64,000 nt of DNA from Cryptomeria japonica (lineage: Eukaryota > Streptophyta > Pinopsida > Cupressales > Cupressaceae), in the NCBI RefSeq assembly GCF_030272615.1, contig NC_081406.1, positions 183,829,770-183,893,769 on the forward strand, in the 5' to 3' direction. Positions 11,263 to 23,540 of this stretch are shown piece after piece (positions within the stretch are counted from its first letter, which is position 1; every line of letters begins with the position of its first letter). Below the pieces are notes generated by a model. That model worked only from the letters and a program-made list of their open reading frames with translations. It did not search any database and was not told the DNA's origin. A program made the translations under genes and the position numbers.

Positions 11263-11550
11263 CAAAATAAGAAAACCCTTGAAATTTAGAGATTTTTAAT
11301 GATTTAAAACTTGTTTCATACACCCATTATTGAATTAAGCTTAAAGACATTATAACATCATCAAATAGAAGCTAATTTGATCACTCACATAAACATACAT
11401 CCATCACATGTGTAGAAATGTAAATTGTAGCTGAAGGAATTAGAAAACATAGATATATAGAGTTATAAATGTTGTCCAATGTATATAAAATCCACGACTT
11501 CAAATGTTCCCAAACATATATCTAACTGTAAAGTGTAAACAAAAACAAGT

Positions 11551-14437
11551 CTATGGCTCAGGCTCTGGCTCAGCCTCGTCTATCTGCCTCCTAGAAAGGC
11601 GTCTAAGGTAGGTCCTGGATGACTGAGTAGCCATAGTCTCTGCCTGTGATGTGCCAGTTTGAGTAGCCATAGGTGCTGTGCCTGATCGTGCTCTATCCTC
11701 CTCCTCTGCCATAGCCACAGCCTCAGCCTCTCTGTCTGCCTAGTCAACCCACTCAAGGTCCTCATCAGTGAAGACTAGATCGGCGGACTCAGTGAGCCAA
11801 TCGGACTCGGGGTCGACTTCCTCTAGAGTGATCGGAGAGGAGTCAGCGTCCAAAATCTATTTGGTCTTAAGACGAAGGTTGTAATGAACAAAGACTAGAT
11901 CATTCAACCTCTCCATAGACAATCTATTTCGCCTCTTCGAGTGGATGTGCTCGAACATGCTCCAGTTGTGCTCACATCCAGAAGCGCTGCACGATTGGCT
12001 CAATATGTGGATGGCAATTTTTTGAAGGTTTGGGGTTGAAGGCCCAAACATTTGCCACCATCTATCTGAGATAAGGAAAAGAAAAAAACATTAGTCTCAT
12101 TTCCAACTTTAAAGGTAGATTATAAAATGAAAAATTAAAATGCATGTCATAAACTTTAGAATTTTGTACCTGGCTGCAATTTTGTCTGACCCTCTTTGCA
12201 GAATTGGCTGGCAAAGATTGCTCCTACTGTATTATTAAATGCATCCATCTCAAGAAGTGTAGCTGTGGTATCAGTGCCCATCCGTTGTACTACTGAATAT
12301 AGCCCGCTAAGAACCTCCTCACCCGCTTTGAAATCAGCACGGAAACGAAATGATGGATTGAGGTAATAAGCTGCTACATGGATGGGCCTATGAAGTTGGT
12401 TATGCCATTTTCTATCAAATATGTCCCAAATAGGCCTATACTTATCCTCAACTCCAGCATATATAGATCTAATGGCCTCCTTGGCCCTATCCATGCCCTC
12501 ATATATGTAGCCCATAGCGGGCTTCTCCCCATCAACAACTCGTAGGAGAACTACCAGGGGCTCAGTGACTTGCAAATAATGTTAAAAAAAAATAGTTAAC
12601 TCACAAGTATGCATGAAAATAAGAAAAATTGCAAAGTTGCACAATGCAAACAAAACAAAAATATGCATATAAATTTATAAAATTACTTGCACGATCTCTG
12701 CACAAGGGGTCCAAAAACCTGCCTCATCAAAAATGCAATTTGCTACATCCATCCCTGCAGTGGTCGTAGCATAGGATGAGGAAGTCCACTCCTCACCAAC
12801 AAAAATGCGCCTCAAAGATGCCTTTGATCTTAACAAGGATTTCAATGTGAGGAAATTTGAGGCAAATCTCGTTATACCAGGACGAGCCAACTCCCTTTCC
12901 CCCGTGTATTGCCTCATAATGCTAAGGACCAATGCATGATTGTAAATAAATTTGCATATATTCTTGGCCCTTTCAACACATTCTTTCACCCATCCAAGCT
13001 TACCTATATCCTCCAGCATGAGTTCAAGGCAATGGGCCGCACACGGAGAGTAAAAGATTTTTGGGTGCCTCTCCATCAAAAGTTTTCCTACAACAATTTT
13101 AAATTAGTTAAAGAATTAGATGTGATAAGTATCAAGAAATTTTACCATTAATATTTAAAAGTTAAAAACTTAAAAGTTTAAAAGTTAAAACTTAAAACTT
13201 AAAAATAAACTTTTAAAGTTTACCTGCAGCAACATAACTTGTTGCATTATCCGTCACCACTTGCACCACATTTTCTTCCCCCACCTCATCTATAACTTCC
13301 TCAATAGCCTCACATAAGTATGCCGCATTTTTGACATGTGAGGAAGCATCGATGGACTTCAAAAACATGGTGGATCCTGAAAATAAAACAAATTAATTAT
13401 CAATAAATTAGAATGTAAATTATTCAATTTCAATCACAATGCATATAGAGAAGTAAAATGATCAATCACCTCCGCTGGAAACAAGAAAATTTAGGAGTGT
13501 TCTATTCCTCCTATTAGTCCAACCATCTGTCATGATGGTGCAACCCTTGTGGCTCCAAGATTGGCGGTGGTCCTCTAGGTCAACTTTCATATCTTCCACC
13601 ATTTCCAACAAGAGAGGGCCACTCAACTCAGTATCACTAGGGGCTTTAAACCCCGCCCCACAAATGGTTACTGCATCAATCATGCCTTTCCAATAAGGAG
13701 ACCTGTCACAAATTGAAATTGATTAAATAAGAAAAGTTCAATTTCAATTTCAATTTTCAACTTCAAACCATAAAATTTTAAATTTTAATTTAAAACAATC
13801 AAATAAAAAAGTACTTGGCTGCAATAAATGGAATGTTGCAGAAGTACCAAAACTTGCAAATTGCTTTTCTTCCTGCATCATGGACCTCCTTGTTCCAAGA
13901 TATGCTCTCAAGCGAGGGCTATGCGCCAGGAGTAGTGCGTGGTACAAAAAAATTGTCTATCTTGGATTTTCGCACTCTAGGACCAAAAGTGTGACTAGTA
14001 GGAGCAGAAATAGAAGTACTAGCACTAGCAGAAGCACTAGGACAAAAGGGAGGCATATAAGAACCCTCTCCAACACAACCTATGGATGCAGTAGTGGATG
14101 CGGAGCCGGATGCGGATGTGGGTGGAGGGGAACCAATATGACATAACTCCTCTCTTTGTCTTTTTTTTGTTTGCTTATGTATTTCAAAATTTTCTAATTA
14201 GACGTAATAGAAACGGACTGCTTCGGGAGGTGCCTCGGTACAAGGCTCAATATCATGACCATGTATGCCAACAATATGATATTTCAATCTATTTATCCCC
14301 TCATGGTTAATTTCCTTACAAAAAATACACTTGGTTTGATTTCTTTGTCTACCAGGGAATTCTTCAGTGTATTTCCATGCCTCATCTTTTTGACCATGTT
14401 TCCTAGGCTTAGGTTGTGGAGGATTAGGATGAGCCAT
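11551..14437 (-). pseudogene. hAT transposase gene, several stops
   Basis: Reading leftward: ATG at 14437; a BED-type zinc finger (CIFC, then H-x4-H in the next 25 residues); a Ser/Ala-rich linker ending in a KIDNFFVPRTTPG-like motif; a DUF659-type transposase core in two exons (about 13704-13460 and 13376-13224); an exon with SPCAAHCLELMLEDIGK (13079-12690); an exon with HRPIHVAAYYLNP (about 12570-12170); and the C-terminal hAT dimerisation region (SGCEHNWSMFEHIHSKRRN, about 12045-11860). Exons are separated by AT-rich introns of about 100-150 bp with GT-AG-like borders. Premature TAG codons at 13919-13921 and two in the last exon all sit where CAG is the likely ancestor. The gene is almost complete and lightly decayed. 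In life it would cut and paste this element in the nucleus. Confidence 0.85.
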
Positions 14438-15337
14438 TAGGAAAAAAAATTGTTTTCAAAACGTGAGGGCTGCTGCAATAAGACAATTTTACAAATCACC
14501 ATTTGAGCATTGTGTTTGACAAAGTTTTAACTTTTAAATTTAAAATTTTAAACTAATTAAAAAAATCAGCAAAGACTAATTTGTGCATTATGTTTTTTCT
14601 TGAAAATTTTCAAATTTCAAAGAAAGAAATTAAGAATTGAGAAAAATCAGCAAACCCTAAATTTTTTTTAGAAAAAATTGTAAATACATGTATACAATTT
14701 TTTCAAAAAAAAAATCTAGGGTTTGCTATGCTATTGTTCTATTTATCTCATTGTGATTGAAGTATGCAATATAGATTTGGAAAGTTGAACTTAAAAAAAA
14801 AATAACAACAAAACGAAAATCCATAAATATAGAAAAAAAACCAACATAATCAATAAAAATTAACACTTACCTCTTTCAAATTTGTTGAGAAGTGTTTGAA
14901 ATGAGCTTCTATGGACTCCTTGATGCTCTCAATGCAATTGTAGTGCTGCCCCAATGTGATTTGTGCAAGCTTTTCACCTCTTCCTCTCAGCTGGTTGCAA
15001 AACTATGGCTTCCTATTTTTCTCTCTTCCTCTCTTTTTTCCTCTCTTCCACTCATAAAAGTGAATGCCAATCCCTTTTAGGGTTATAAGAAAGGGAAATA
15101 GCAAAACAAATAATAAAAATATGTTATGATTTTTTTGTTTTTGCGTCCACACTTTTCAAGCTGCGCCGGCCGGGTCACGACCCTTGGACTTGGCAAGTTA
15201 GGGGGTGACTCGCTGACTCGGCGAGTCACACCCTGTGACCCGTTTGGGCCCGGGTCAGGGTCACCGTGACCCGACGGAGGTCACCCGGCCCGCCGACTCG
15301 CATGACTCGCCGCGAGTCACGGAACTCTGCTTTAGAT

Positions 15338-15715
15338 GATAAACATTGTCACAAGTAACATCACAGCTTGAAGCCCTTTAGAGATAGTCCATGGAACATA
15401 TATTATTCTCCAAGAAATCAGCCCCAAAGCTTTTCACTTTGATCCTCTAGAGTATGCCCTTGTTTATGTTTGGATTTGCATCAATCAACATAAGTAAATT
15501 GAGCACTTAGTACCAACACAATGACAAGTGGTTCTCCAAGTCATCTTTGTGGAGAAGTTTCCTCATGTCATGTAGAATTTTGTAAAGAATTTTCTCAGTA
15601 CGGAGGAGACAATTGGAAGCCTTCTTGTAGTGACCCACTTTCTTGTGAATATCACATACATTCTAATTATCTCTTCTTCCACATGGTCTAGGCTGCTGGA
15701 GCCTAACCCATTTTA
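15338..15715 (+). pseudogene. Continuation of the gypsy gag after hAT-1
   Basis: The first residues after the target duplication continue the gag frame that stopped at 11171. After that the sequence has many stops and no recognisable zinc knuckle, protease or RT. It is included only because it joins the split element. Confidence 0.35.
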
Positions 15716-18700
15716 TTTAAGTTACAATAACCATATTTATCAAGAGATGGACTAGTTCTGGCATGAGAGATGATGGTTTCAGGTATGCCATTTTCAAAGC
15801 AGGTTAAGAGTTGGGTATATATATATATTAGAAAAAATAACCCTACAATGGATGTGTGACTCTAAGGAATATAAAATGCCAAAATGCTTAAATTTTTAAA
15901 GAAAACATTTCAATATATTAAAATAGATGTCAATGAAAGCAAAGATTAATTATATTGATATTTGATAATCATCATCATGCTATAAAAACTATCTTTAAAC
16001 CCTAATTGCTTATAGATGGGAGACAGACTAGGAGAGGAATGCCATTATTTTAAAAAACATGGTATCGAGGTCTTGAGAGATGACTATGTTTCTAAACAAT
16101 TGAAAAAACTTTAATGCATGTTCACATGTTAAGCTTTATTATTGTTTCTCCTTGTACTATTGCCTCTTTGGGTTTTGATAGGAAAACCTTCTACAAAAAA
16201 ATCCCTTAAAAACTTGTGTAACAAATACAAAATTATGAGTCTACTAGTGTTTTTTTTTGTTATATTAGTTGTAGTTTTCGTACTCGGACTCAACTTGGAT
16301 TTGGTGGATCAAATTTCATTTGACTCAACTAAATTTGACAACTTAAATAATACTTCAATTCTAAAAAAAATATTATGCAAAATACAGTTACAAAAGGTAT
16401 CAAGTGAGTGCATAAAACATTGAGAAAGTGTTTACTATTAGATTTGAATATAATAGAGTACAAAATTGCATCATCCTGCAAATACACCAGCCAGTAGATA
16501 ACTAATGAATTTATAAGGATTGTCATAGAGAATCATTGTCATAAATTGTATATCCATGTTAGTTACGAATTACAAGAAATCACTATATCCTCTTCCTTGT
16601 TCTATTGAAAACTTGGGAAACTTGGATTCCTGACAATTTTCAAATCTGCTATAAACTCCTTCCAAATCAGTCAAGAATGGTCAACTGCTGTCTGGCCTTC
16701 AGCTGTGGATATACAAGGTTTGAAAGGCCAAAACCAATGTTTTTCTTATGTTGAATGAGTGATTTTCCAGCATTGACACGTGTAAAACATATACGTGAGT
16801 TTTATGCTTGGACTTGCCAAGTGCTCACAGTGAGTGAGAGCATAAAACTTGCTGGGAACTCCGCTCACTGAGTTGTGAGGTTACATGCGAGTTATTCTCT
16901 TTTGAAAAAAGCTTGCATGTTGCTGAGTTCTTGGGGAGTTTGTGGACTATGCTTTTAGTTTGTCAACTACATATTGGCACTTTAAGAAAACCTAGTGTAC
17001 TTTTTATGATATACTTGAGAAACAACAAGTCAGAGCATAAAACTTGCTGGGAACTCTGCTCACTAAGTTCATGTGAGTTGCTCATTTTTGTTAAAAACTT
17101 AATTGTTGTTGAGTACTCATCAAGTTTGCAGACTATGCTTGTAGCTTTTGTCAACCACATATCAGCACTTTATGAAAACCTAGTGTAATTTATATGATAT
17201 ACTTGAGAAACCTCTATAAGAAGTCTCCCAATACTCAAAAGATGCTTCCAGGAGACATAGAGATGGAAATAAATTTCATTTGGAGTATCCTAATGTTCAG
17301 AGATGCCCCCCTATGGATCACTGAGATGGGGATGTATTTCTGATATAGGAGACGAGTAGCAAGTGTCAGGGTATGAGCCTCCTATTAACTGGGGACAATA
17401 ATTGAGGTGTTTTTTTTGTGCTCTTTTCTTGGGCACTGTACATTTGCCTGCTCTTATCTATCTTACATTTGTCCTCATCAGTGTAAATCTACCTAATAAA
17501 AGAGTACACAGTTTTTGGTATCCATCTGTAGTATACTTTGATATTCATTTCCTTTCTCTTTTAGCTATTTTCAGTTTGCATTCTCATGAGAAAATATCAA
17601 AAGAGCCTAAATAAATTAAATCTGGGCACGTTATTATGAAAAAGTTAGGTGAGCTGACCCTTTGGTTTTAAGTTAATTCCAAAAGTGATCTGACCACTTA
17701 CAAAATAGTGTGTGTTGGTCTCACCACTGAAGAGTTACTATTATTGGCATCATAATAATTCTCTTCAAATTTCTTTTTCCTCTAGTAATTGTAATCTTGG
17801 GTGTTGTTGCGTTTCTTGCCCTATTTGGTGGTAGTCCACGTGGTAGATCCTTAAACACATAAATCATATGCTGCACTTTTTCTTGTTGCACTTAATGTTA
17901 GTCAAGAAGAATGTACTTCATAGCTAACGACATTGTAATAGATATATTCATACTTTTGAGTTGAAAACTAAGGCAAGCAGTCTTGAACGTGTCACAGTGA
18001 CTATACAAAGTTAATTTGGCAAAATACGTGTAAACAGAGGATGGAGTTAGTTGTAAGCTGGAATGACTGAAATGACCATATTACCATAATGGACGGAATC
18101 AAGTGGTCATGATAGGGTAAGCCAAGCAACTTAAAAGGATGCTATGAAACCATGACATCCAGGGCTAAGGTAACATGTTTTAGAATCTATTTGAACTTGC
18201 TCCCTCATTGATAATTGTAATGAGAGGTCAAATGCCCCCCTTCACATAAAAAAGGCGGTAGGATCTAATTTTCTACATACAGTTTAGGGTTTAACATGGT
18301 CTACTTATTGAAAAAATGTTCTGCTTGAGTTACAAAATGATGGACTTGGCTTAATACTTCAAGGCTTGGCCTACTAGCCCCAAAGAGGATCTGACTATGT
18401 TAGTAGGCACAGACAAAATGGGTTGGACCACTACCCAATATTATCATCGTTATTGGCATCTAACATGGTGCAGAGGGTTTAATCCAGTAATGTTTTTCTT
18501 GGCACTTTGAATAAATTTTCCTGATTAATGTTATTCAAAGAGTCACTTCACTAGCACAGCTAGCAGTAAGGCTAACACAAAACATCAGCATGGTTTGTGG
18601 TTTGGAAACAGTGCTCCATAATACTAGATAAACATGGTTGATGTTATAGTTTTTCACCTATGCTTATCTACTTCTTGTTTTGAATTAATAGGATAAGCAC

Positions 18701-18957
18701 ATTACATGGATATTTTACCAATATGCACTGTGTTATGTTGCAACAGTCTAATTTGAAGGCAATATTTGTAATTTACAAATCTTAAAATGTTCTATAAATG
18801 CATAGGCCTCCAAAATGAAAGTCCCTGTTTTCTTTCTTTATAGTAACTTTAGGGGTTTCATGTGTATATTAAGAGGTGCTTGTTATATTTTGTTCTTCAA
18901 AATCTTCTTAACCTTTTAGTGTTTTTTGTATTTAAAAATCTCCTGTTAATGTATCAG
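15716..18957. other. Non-coding DNA upstream of the host exons
   Basis: No gene supported. ORFs of 60-93 codons here are hydrophobic, AT-driven and on both strands. If the APEM9-like gene is continuous to the left, this stretch is its intron. It includes the 195-bp duplication at 16838-17227. No upstream exon was recognised. Confidence 0.4.
16838..17227. repeat. 195-bp tandem duplication, diverged
   Basis: Two copies start GAGCATAAAACTTGCTGGGA at 16838 and 17033 and end near ATGATATACTTGAGAAAC. They differ by scattered substitutions and small indels, so the duplication is not recent. Confidence 0.8.
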
Positions 18958-19598
18958 GATATGGCACTGAAGATAAGGTCAGTTCTAAGTCTCAAGGAAG
19001 CAAATTCTGATACAAGCCATAAACAAGAGGCATCTAAAGGAAAAGATCATTTGCTTAACAATGCAGAAACTGGAGTCCTGCATATGGGCAAAGCTTCATC
19101 AGAAAGTAACAATCGTTCAAAAAATACTGAAATATGTGGAACGCTCAAGCAGAATAAAGCTGTCTCAAAGATCTCCAGGTTGCTTGAATCACTGTCCTTG
19201 TGGTTTCCGACAATTAATCTGAGGCTGGGAAACCTGCACATAGCAATGCCTTGGAGCAATATCATATTTGTTTGTGCTACAATGTTTCTTCTTGTCTATG
19301 GATTGAAAAGGAAGCGAGAGTTTGTGAAAAGGTATGAAAATTGGGATTTCTTTTTCAGTATTTACTATTTTGGTTTGAAGGAGAATCATTTGAGATCATT
19401 CTCATATGTGAAATGTTTTTCTTCTCTCTATATATACGTCCTTATTTTATGTGACAACATAAAAATTCTCTCCATCCATCCATTTCTCTGTTTATATCTT
19501 CACAACATTGCTTGCTTTCTTGGAATGCTATATATGTAGCTGCCTGCTTACATGCACTTTAGGGTTATTAAACTAACATGTAAATGTCTGTATTTTTG

Positions 19599-19643
<45 letters not shown>

Positions 19644-20480
19644 GAGGTATATATATGTTTGGTCCAACCACATTGGTCTACTTGCTTTTCATCCAACCAC
19701 ATTGGTCTACTTGCTTTTCATCCAACCACATTGGTCTACTTTCTTGCACCTTCAATTTGTTTTTATTTTGCATCTGCTATGCAATTAATAGTTTAATACA
19801 TTCCACTGTTAATGTGATTATCAAGTTAAAAACTTAAATACGAACTTTTTTTTGTATGATAATTTTCTGAACATACTTCAGATAATATTTATGTCTATGC
19901 ATGTATATATGGACTCGTGTATCATAGCTTGCTCAAATTTCTCCCTTGGAAAAGAAGTGCATTAAATAATCAGCTAGAGGAATTCTTAGTTCTAATGTTT
20001 GGTCCAATAAATAGAGATATTTGATTGAGATAAATGATATTAAAAAAGTACTCAAATGCAATGCAATACAAGCAAATTTGAGAATAATTTTTTATTAATG
20101 GCATTCATTTTCCTTGTATAACAGTGTCATCTAACGGGTGTTGTTTTTAATTGTATCTTTATGTATGAGGTGTAGGATGCGTGGCCAAGACATTTCTGCT
20201 ACACCATCCACAAGTTTAATGTTAATATAAATGCTTCTAAAAAGGCACCTACTTCATTGTATTTAAGTAGTTTTAGATTCAGCACCTGACTAACTGACTA
20301 ATGTAAATTGAAACTATTTTTGCCTTGATATATTTCTTTTGATCATCCAGAAATTTGAGGAATCGATTAGGAGCTCTTCGTAGGACTTTGATTGACTTTT
20401 GGCAACTTGCATTCAATGTACAAGTGAATCCGCTTGCAGCTGTGCAGCCTCTTCCTTCATCAACTCATATGAGCAGGTAG
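18958..20480 (+). CDS. APEM9: APEM9-like peroxisomal membrane protein, last two coding exons
   Basis: Exon A (18958-19331) follows an acceptor GTATCAG and ends at a donor AAAAG/GTATGA. Exon B (20351-20480) follows ATCATCCAG and ends with TAG at 20478-20480. The split codon (AG plus A) joins in frame. The peptide has a polar, Ser/Lys-rich stretch, an RISRLLES-like helix motif, one hydrophobic span (about 20 residues, VCATMFLLVYG) followed by KRKR, and a C-terminal FWQLAFNVQVNPLAAVQPLP motif. That tail and the single membrane span close to the C-terminus match my memory of APEM9, the plant tail-anchored factor that tethers the PEX1-PEX6 AAA complex to peroxisomes and is the functional counterpart of PEX26. 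Upstream exons were not found in the window, so the gene is partial here. The exon structure and frame are well supported; the name is less certain. Confidence 0.6.
19600..19641. repeat. (CT)n microsatellite
   Basis: About 21 uninterrupted CT units lie in the intron between the two host exons. Length is likely polymorphic. Confidence 0.95.
19664..19745. repeat. 29-bp tandem repeat, three copies
   Basis: CCAACCACATTGGTCTACTT starts units at 19664, 19693 and 19722, almost identical. It follows the CT microsatellite in the same intron. ORFs through it on the plus strand are artefacts of the repeat. Confidence 0.9.
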
Positions 20481-21075
20481 AAACTGTTCGTTTAAGCCAG
20501 CCTCTTCTATATAATGGAATGGAACATGCAGATTTCTTGAGTTGCTTCTGGAAGGTTTGTAGAATGTAATGAAGAAAGTACAAGGGATAATGTGAAGATG
20601 GCCTTTTTAACAGAACACCCATCTCTCGAAATTGGTCATGTATGGGTTCTTTCACAGCACAATCAAATTATACAGTAGCTGTATCACTTTTTTACTTATT
20701 ACATACTTCATTGACTTCCATGGAAATAAGCATGCTGATTGTTGTTTCGGAGACCATCTACTGTTCCAGAGGCTGCAAATTAAAATGTAGCATTCAGTTC
20801 TTGTAATGCTAAGTTGGCAAATAAATTCTATAAGACATCTTATGGCTTGAGCTTTTATCGTTCAAACATGTTTATTATCCTTATTGGGATAATGTTTAAT
20901 GTTTATCATTTTTTCAAATAAAATATTGTTATATGCTCGATTCTTCCTTTCTCAAAGTTTCATGCCTATGTCATGGTAGTGCATATTTGTACACTTTTAT
21001 ACGTATCTTTATTCAAATAAAATATTGTATATGCTTGGTTCTTTTTTGTCAGAACTTCTTGCTATTGTCGTGGTA
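20481..21075 (+). other. Probable 3' UTR and flank of the APEM9-like gene
   Basis: Starts after the stop codon. AATAAA at 20820-20825 and 20917-20922 could serve as polyadenylation signals. A diverged 99-bp duplication (starting at 20915 and 21014) lies at its end, directly before the hAT-2 insertion. Confidence 0.45.
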
Positions 21076-21083
21076 GTGTATAT

Positions 21084-21210
21084 CATAGATGGACTACTCG
21101 CCGAAAACTCGGCGAGTTTTTGCTACTCGCCGAGTTTTTGGGCAAGGCAAGTAGTTATGACTTCTACTCTCGGCGAGTCCGAGTCAAAAACTCGCCTGAT
21201 GGCGGAAAGA
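21084..21210. repeat. Subterminal CTCGCCGAG motif cluster, hAT-2 left end
   Basis: CTACTCGCCGA, ACTCGGCGAG and CGAGTCCGAGTC occur several times in the first 120 bp. Short palindromes such as CTCGGCGAG are present. The right end (32335-32429) has CGAGT five or more times. Likely transposase-binding sites. Confidence 0.65.
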
Positions 21211-23540
21211 CAATTCATTTTGTGTTTTTTGATTGGGTTTTGGGCTGAGAAGGGGGAAGGTTGATTTGGAGTGACTTGCAAGGTGATTTGGAGTGATTTT
21301 TGAGTGATTCCAAGTGGATTTGAAAGAGATTTTCAAGAAAAATCAGATTCTCAGGTTAGTTTTTTAATTTTTTTTCTATGTTTTTTTAAAGCAATTTGTT
21401 TATTTCTTGTTGCATTTAGATGAATTAGAAATGATTCCTAGGTAGTCTAAATTCTTTCTAAGTTATTTGCACAAGATTTAACACTAGATTTGACAAGTTT
21501 TGTTGAATTTTTCAAATTTTTTTTGAAAAATCTAGTTTTAAAAAAATAATTCAAACTTTACTATTTTTTTTTTTTTAAACTTTGAATGATGTCTAAATTT
21601 ATTTAAACTAATGTAGATAGTTTGCTAAATTGTTTAACTAAAATGTTAATTTTTTTCTTCACTTTGTATGTGTAGGTTAAGTAAGCATTAATCATGGCAA
21701 GGGAGCAATGGCCACTAGATCCATGCCCATCTAGATATATAGGCACCCACCCTAGAGGTGCTAGAGAGGGGGCATGGAGGTATGCCTATGAGGGACCTGA
21801 TCCCGATCCTGGGTCAATTATATGCATAAAGTGTGAGAAAATACTTCATGGAGGCATCAACTACCTCAAATACCACTTTGCAGAAATAGACAGACATGAT
21901 GCTGGAGCATGCCTTGAGACCAATGAAGAAATAAAAAGACAAATGAATGTTTTACTTGCAACTGGTGAAGAGAAGAAATGGCAAAGGGAGAGGGCAAAGC
22001 TAGCCATGAGATCAACCATAGCTAAATCTCAAGGTGTTTCTGTTGACATTGAAGAGGAACAAGAAGCACTTGAGGGCATAGTGGGCTCTCGGCGTGGCTC
22101 ACGTGTCCACAAACCCACCACCACCTCGCCCATCGCTTCTGCTTCCTGTAGTAGAGTACTTGACATTGTTCCATCATCACGATCAAGGTCCATAGGTGAT
22201 TATTTTGTGCCCAAGAACACACCTGAAACACAACCATCAGTAGATGCCACTGGATGGAATAGGGAGGTACATGAGAAAACCGACATTGCAACAGCCGATT
22301 TTTGATACTTCAACAACATTCCATTCAATGTGGCGGACAATCCTTATTGGCTGAATTTGGTGACTGCTATGACAATTTCAGGAAAGAGGTACAAGGCCCC
22401 TTCTCGCAAGGATTTGAGTGGGAGGTTAGTAAATTACTACATAGTCCACTTGATTTCATTTTAAATTATTTTTTAGATTTATTGTTTATTAAATCAAAAT
22501 TGTGTACTAAGACCTAATTTCACTTTGCTCTTATAGTTGTTCACAAATGCAGTTGCTAGGGCAAGAGAAGTGATGGAGGATCAAAAAATTGAATGGGCAA
22601 ATTATGGCTGCACCATTCTTTCTGATGGGTGAACAGATGGCAAGAACCACACCATCATCAATTTTTTGGTTGCTTGCAAGGACAATGTAGTGTTCTTGAA
22701 ATCTGTTGATGCCTCCAACAAGGTAAAAAATGCAGAAACATTTGCTGGAATGTTGGAGCATGTCGTCATGGAGGTGGGGGTAGAGAATGTGGTGCAAATT
22801 ATCACAAATAATGCAACAGCATGTGTCAGCTGGTAGAATCCTTTTGAATTATCACCTTTAGGCATTAGCAATATTTTCATTTGTTGTGGCTTTGTTTTAC
22901 GTGGTTGCATATTTTTTAAGGAATAAATTCTTCTTTTGCAGGAATAATCCTCCAAGAGAGGTACCCCACTCTTTTTTGGACACCTTGTGCAACACGTCCT
23001 TGACCTTCTTTTGGAGGACATAGGAAAACTTGAGTGGGTGACTCCAGTTGTGGAAGATGTAAGGAGGATCACCAAATATATTTACAATCACCCTTGGGTC
23101 CTGTTGTGACCATTTCACACATCGCCCCATCGCAAATGGGGACCCCCTCTTTTTGCTTGTTTTTCGCTCGTTTTCGCTTTCGTTTTTAGGGTTTTGTTTG
23201 TTAGTTAGTTGTCTGGATTTAGGGCCAAGCCTTAGGGTTTTAAATTTTGTCTTTTCAGGCCAAAATCCAGTCGTTTTTGAGTGCTTTTGAGCTTCCTTTT
23301 CTAGGATGCAAGTTTTGAATGCAATGGATTCGCCAAAATGGTCTAATTTTCAATTGGAATGTTGATGCAGAGCTTAAATTTGTCTAAGTGTTGACAGTCA
23401 ATGTGAATTTTTTGTCCGATTGAATATTTTGACCAAATTTTGACCTTTTTTGATTTTGATCCTGGGCATTGGGATTGATTTGTTTTCGCCTCGTGAAGTG
23501 TTAAAATGTGAAAAATCATGTTATTTTGGCTTATAGGAGC

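Larger units (their letters stand above)
11180..15329 (-). mobile_element. hAT transposon 1
   Basis: An 8-bp target duplication, CTTTAGAT, lies at 11172-11179 and 15330-15337. The terminal inverted repeats begin CAAAGTTCCCAGACTCG on the left and CAGAGTTCCGTGACTCG on the right (complement). Subterminal zones are dense in ACTCG/CGAGT motifs. The interior carries a minus-strand hAT transposase gene. The insertion target is the gag of the surrounding gypsy element, so the hAT is younger than that element. Confidence 0.9.

Noticed and set aside
19552-19837. Overlapping plus-strand ORFs after the host exon
   Set aside because: Created by the CT microsatellite and the 29-bp repeat inside the intron; the splice junction in frame skips them.
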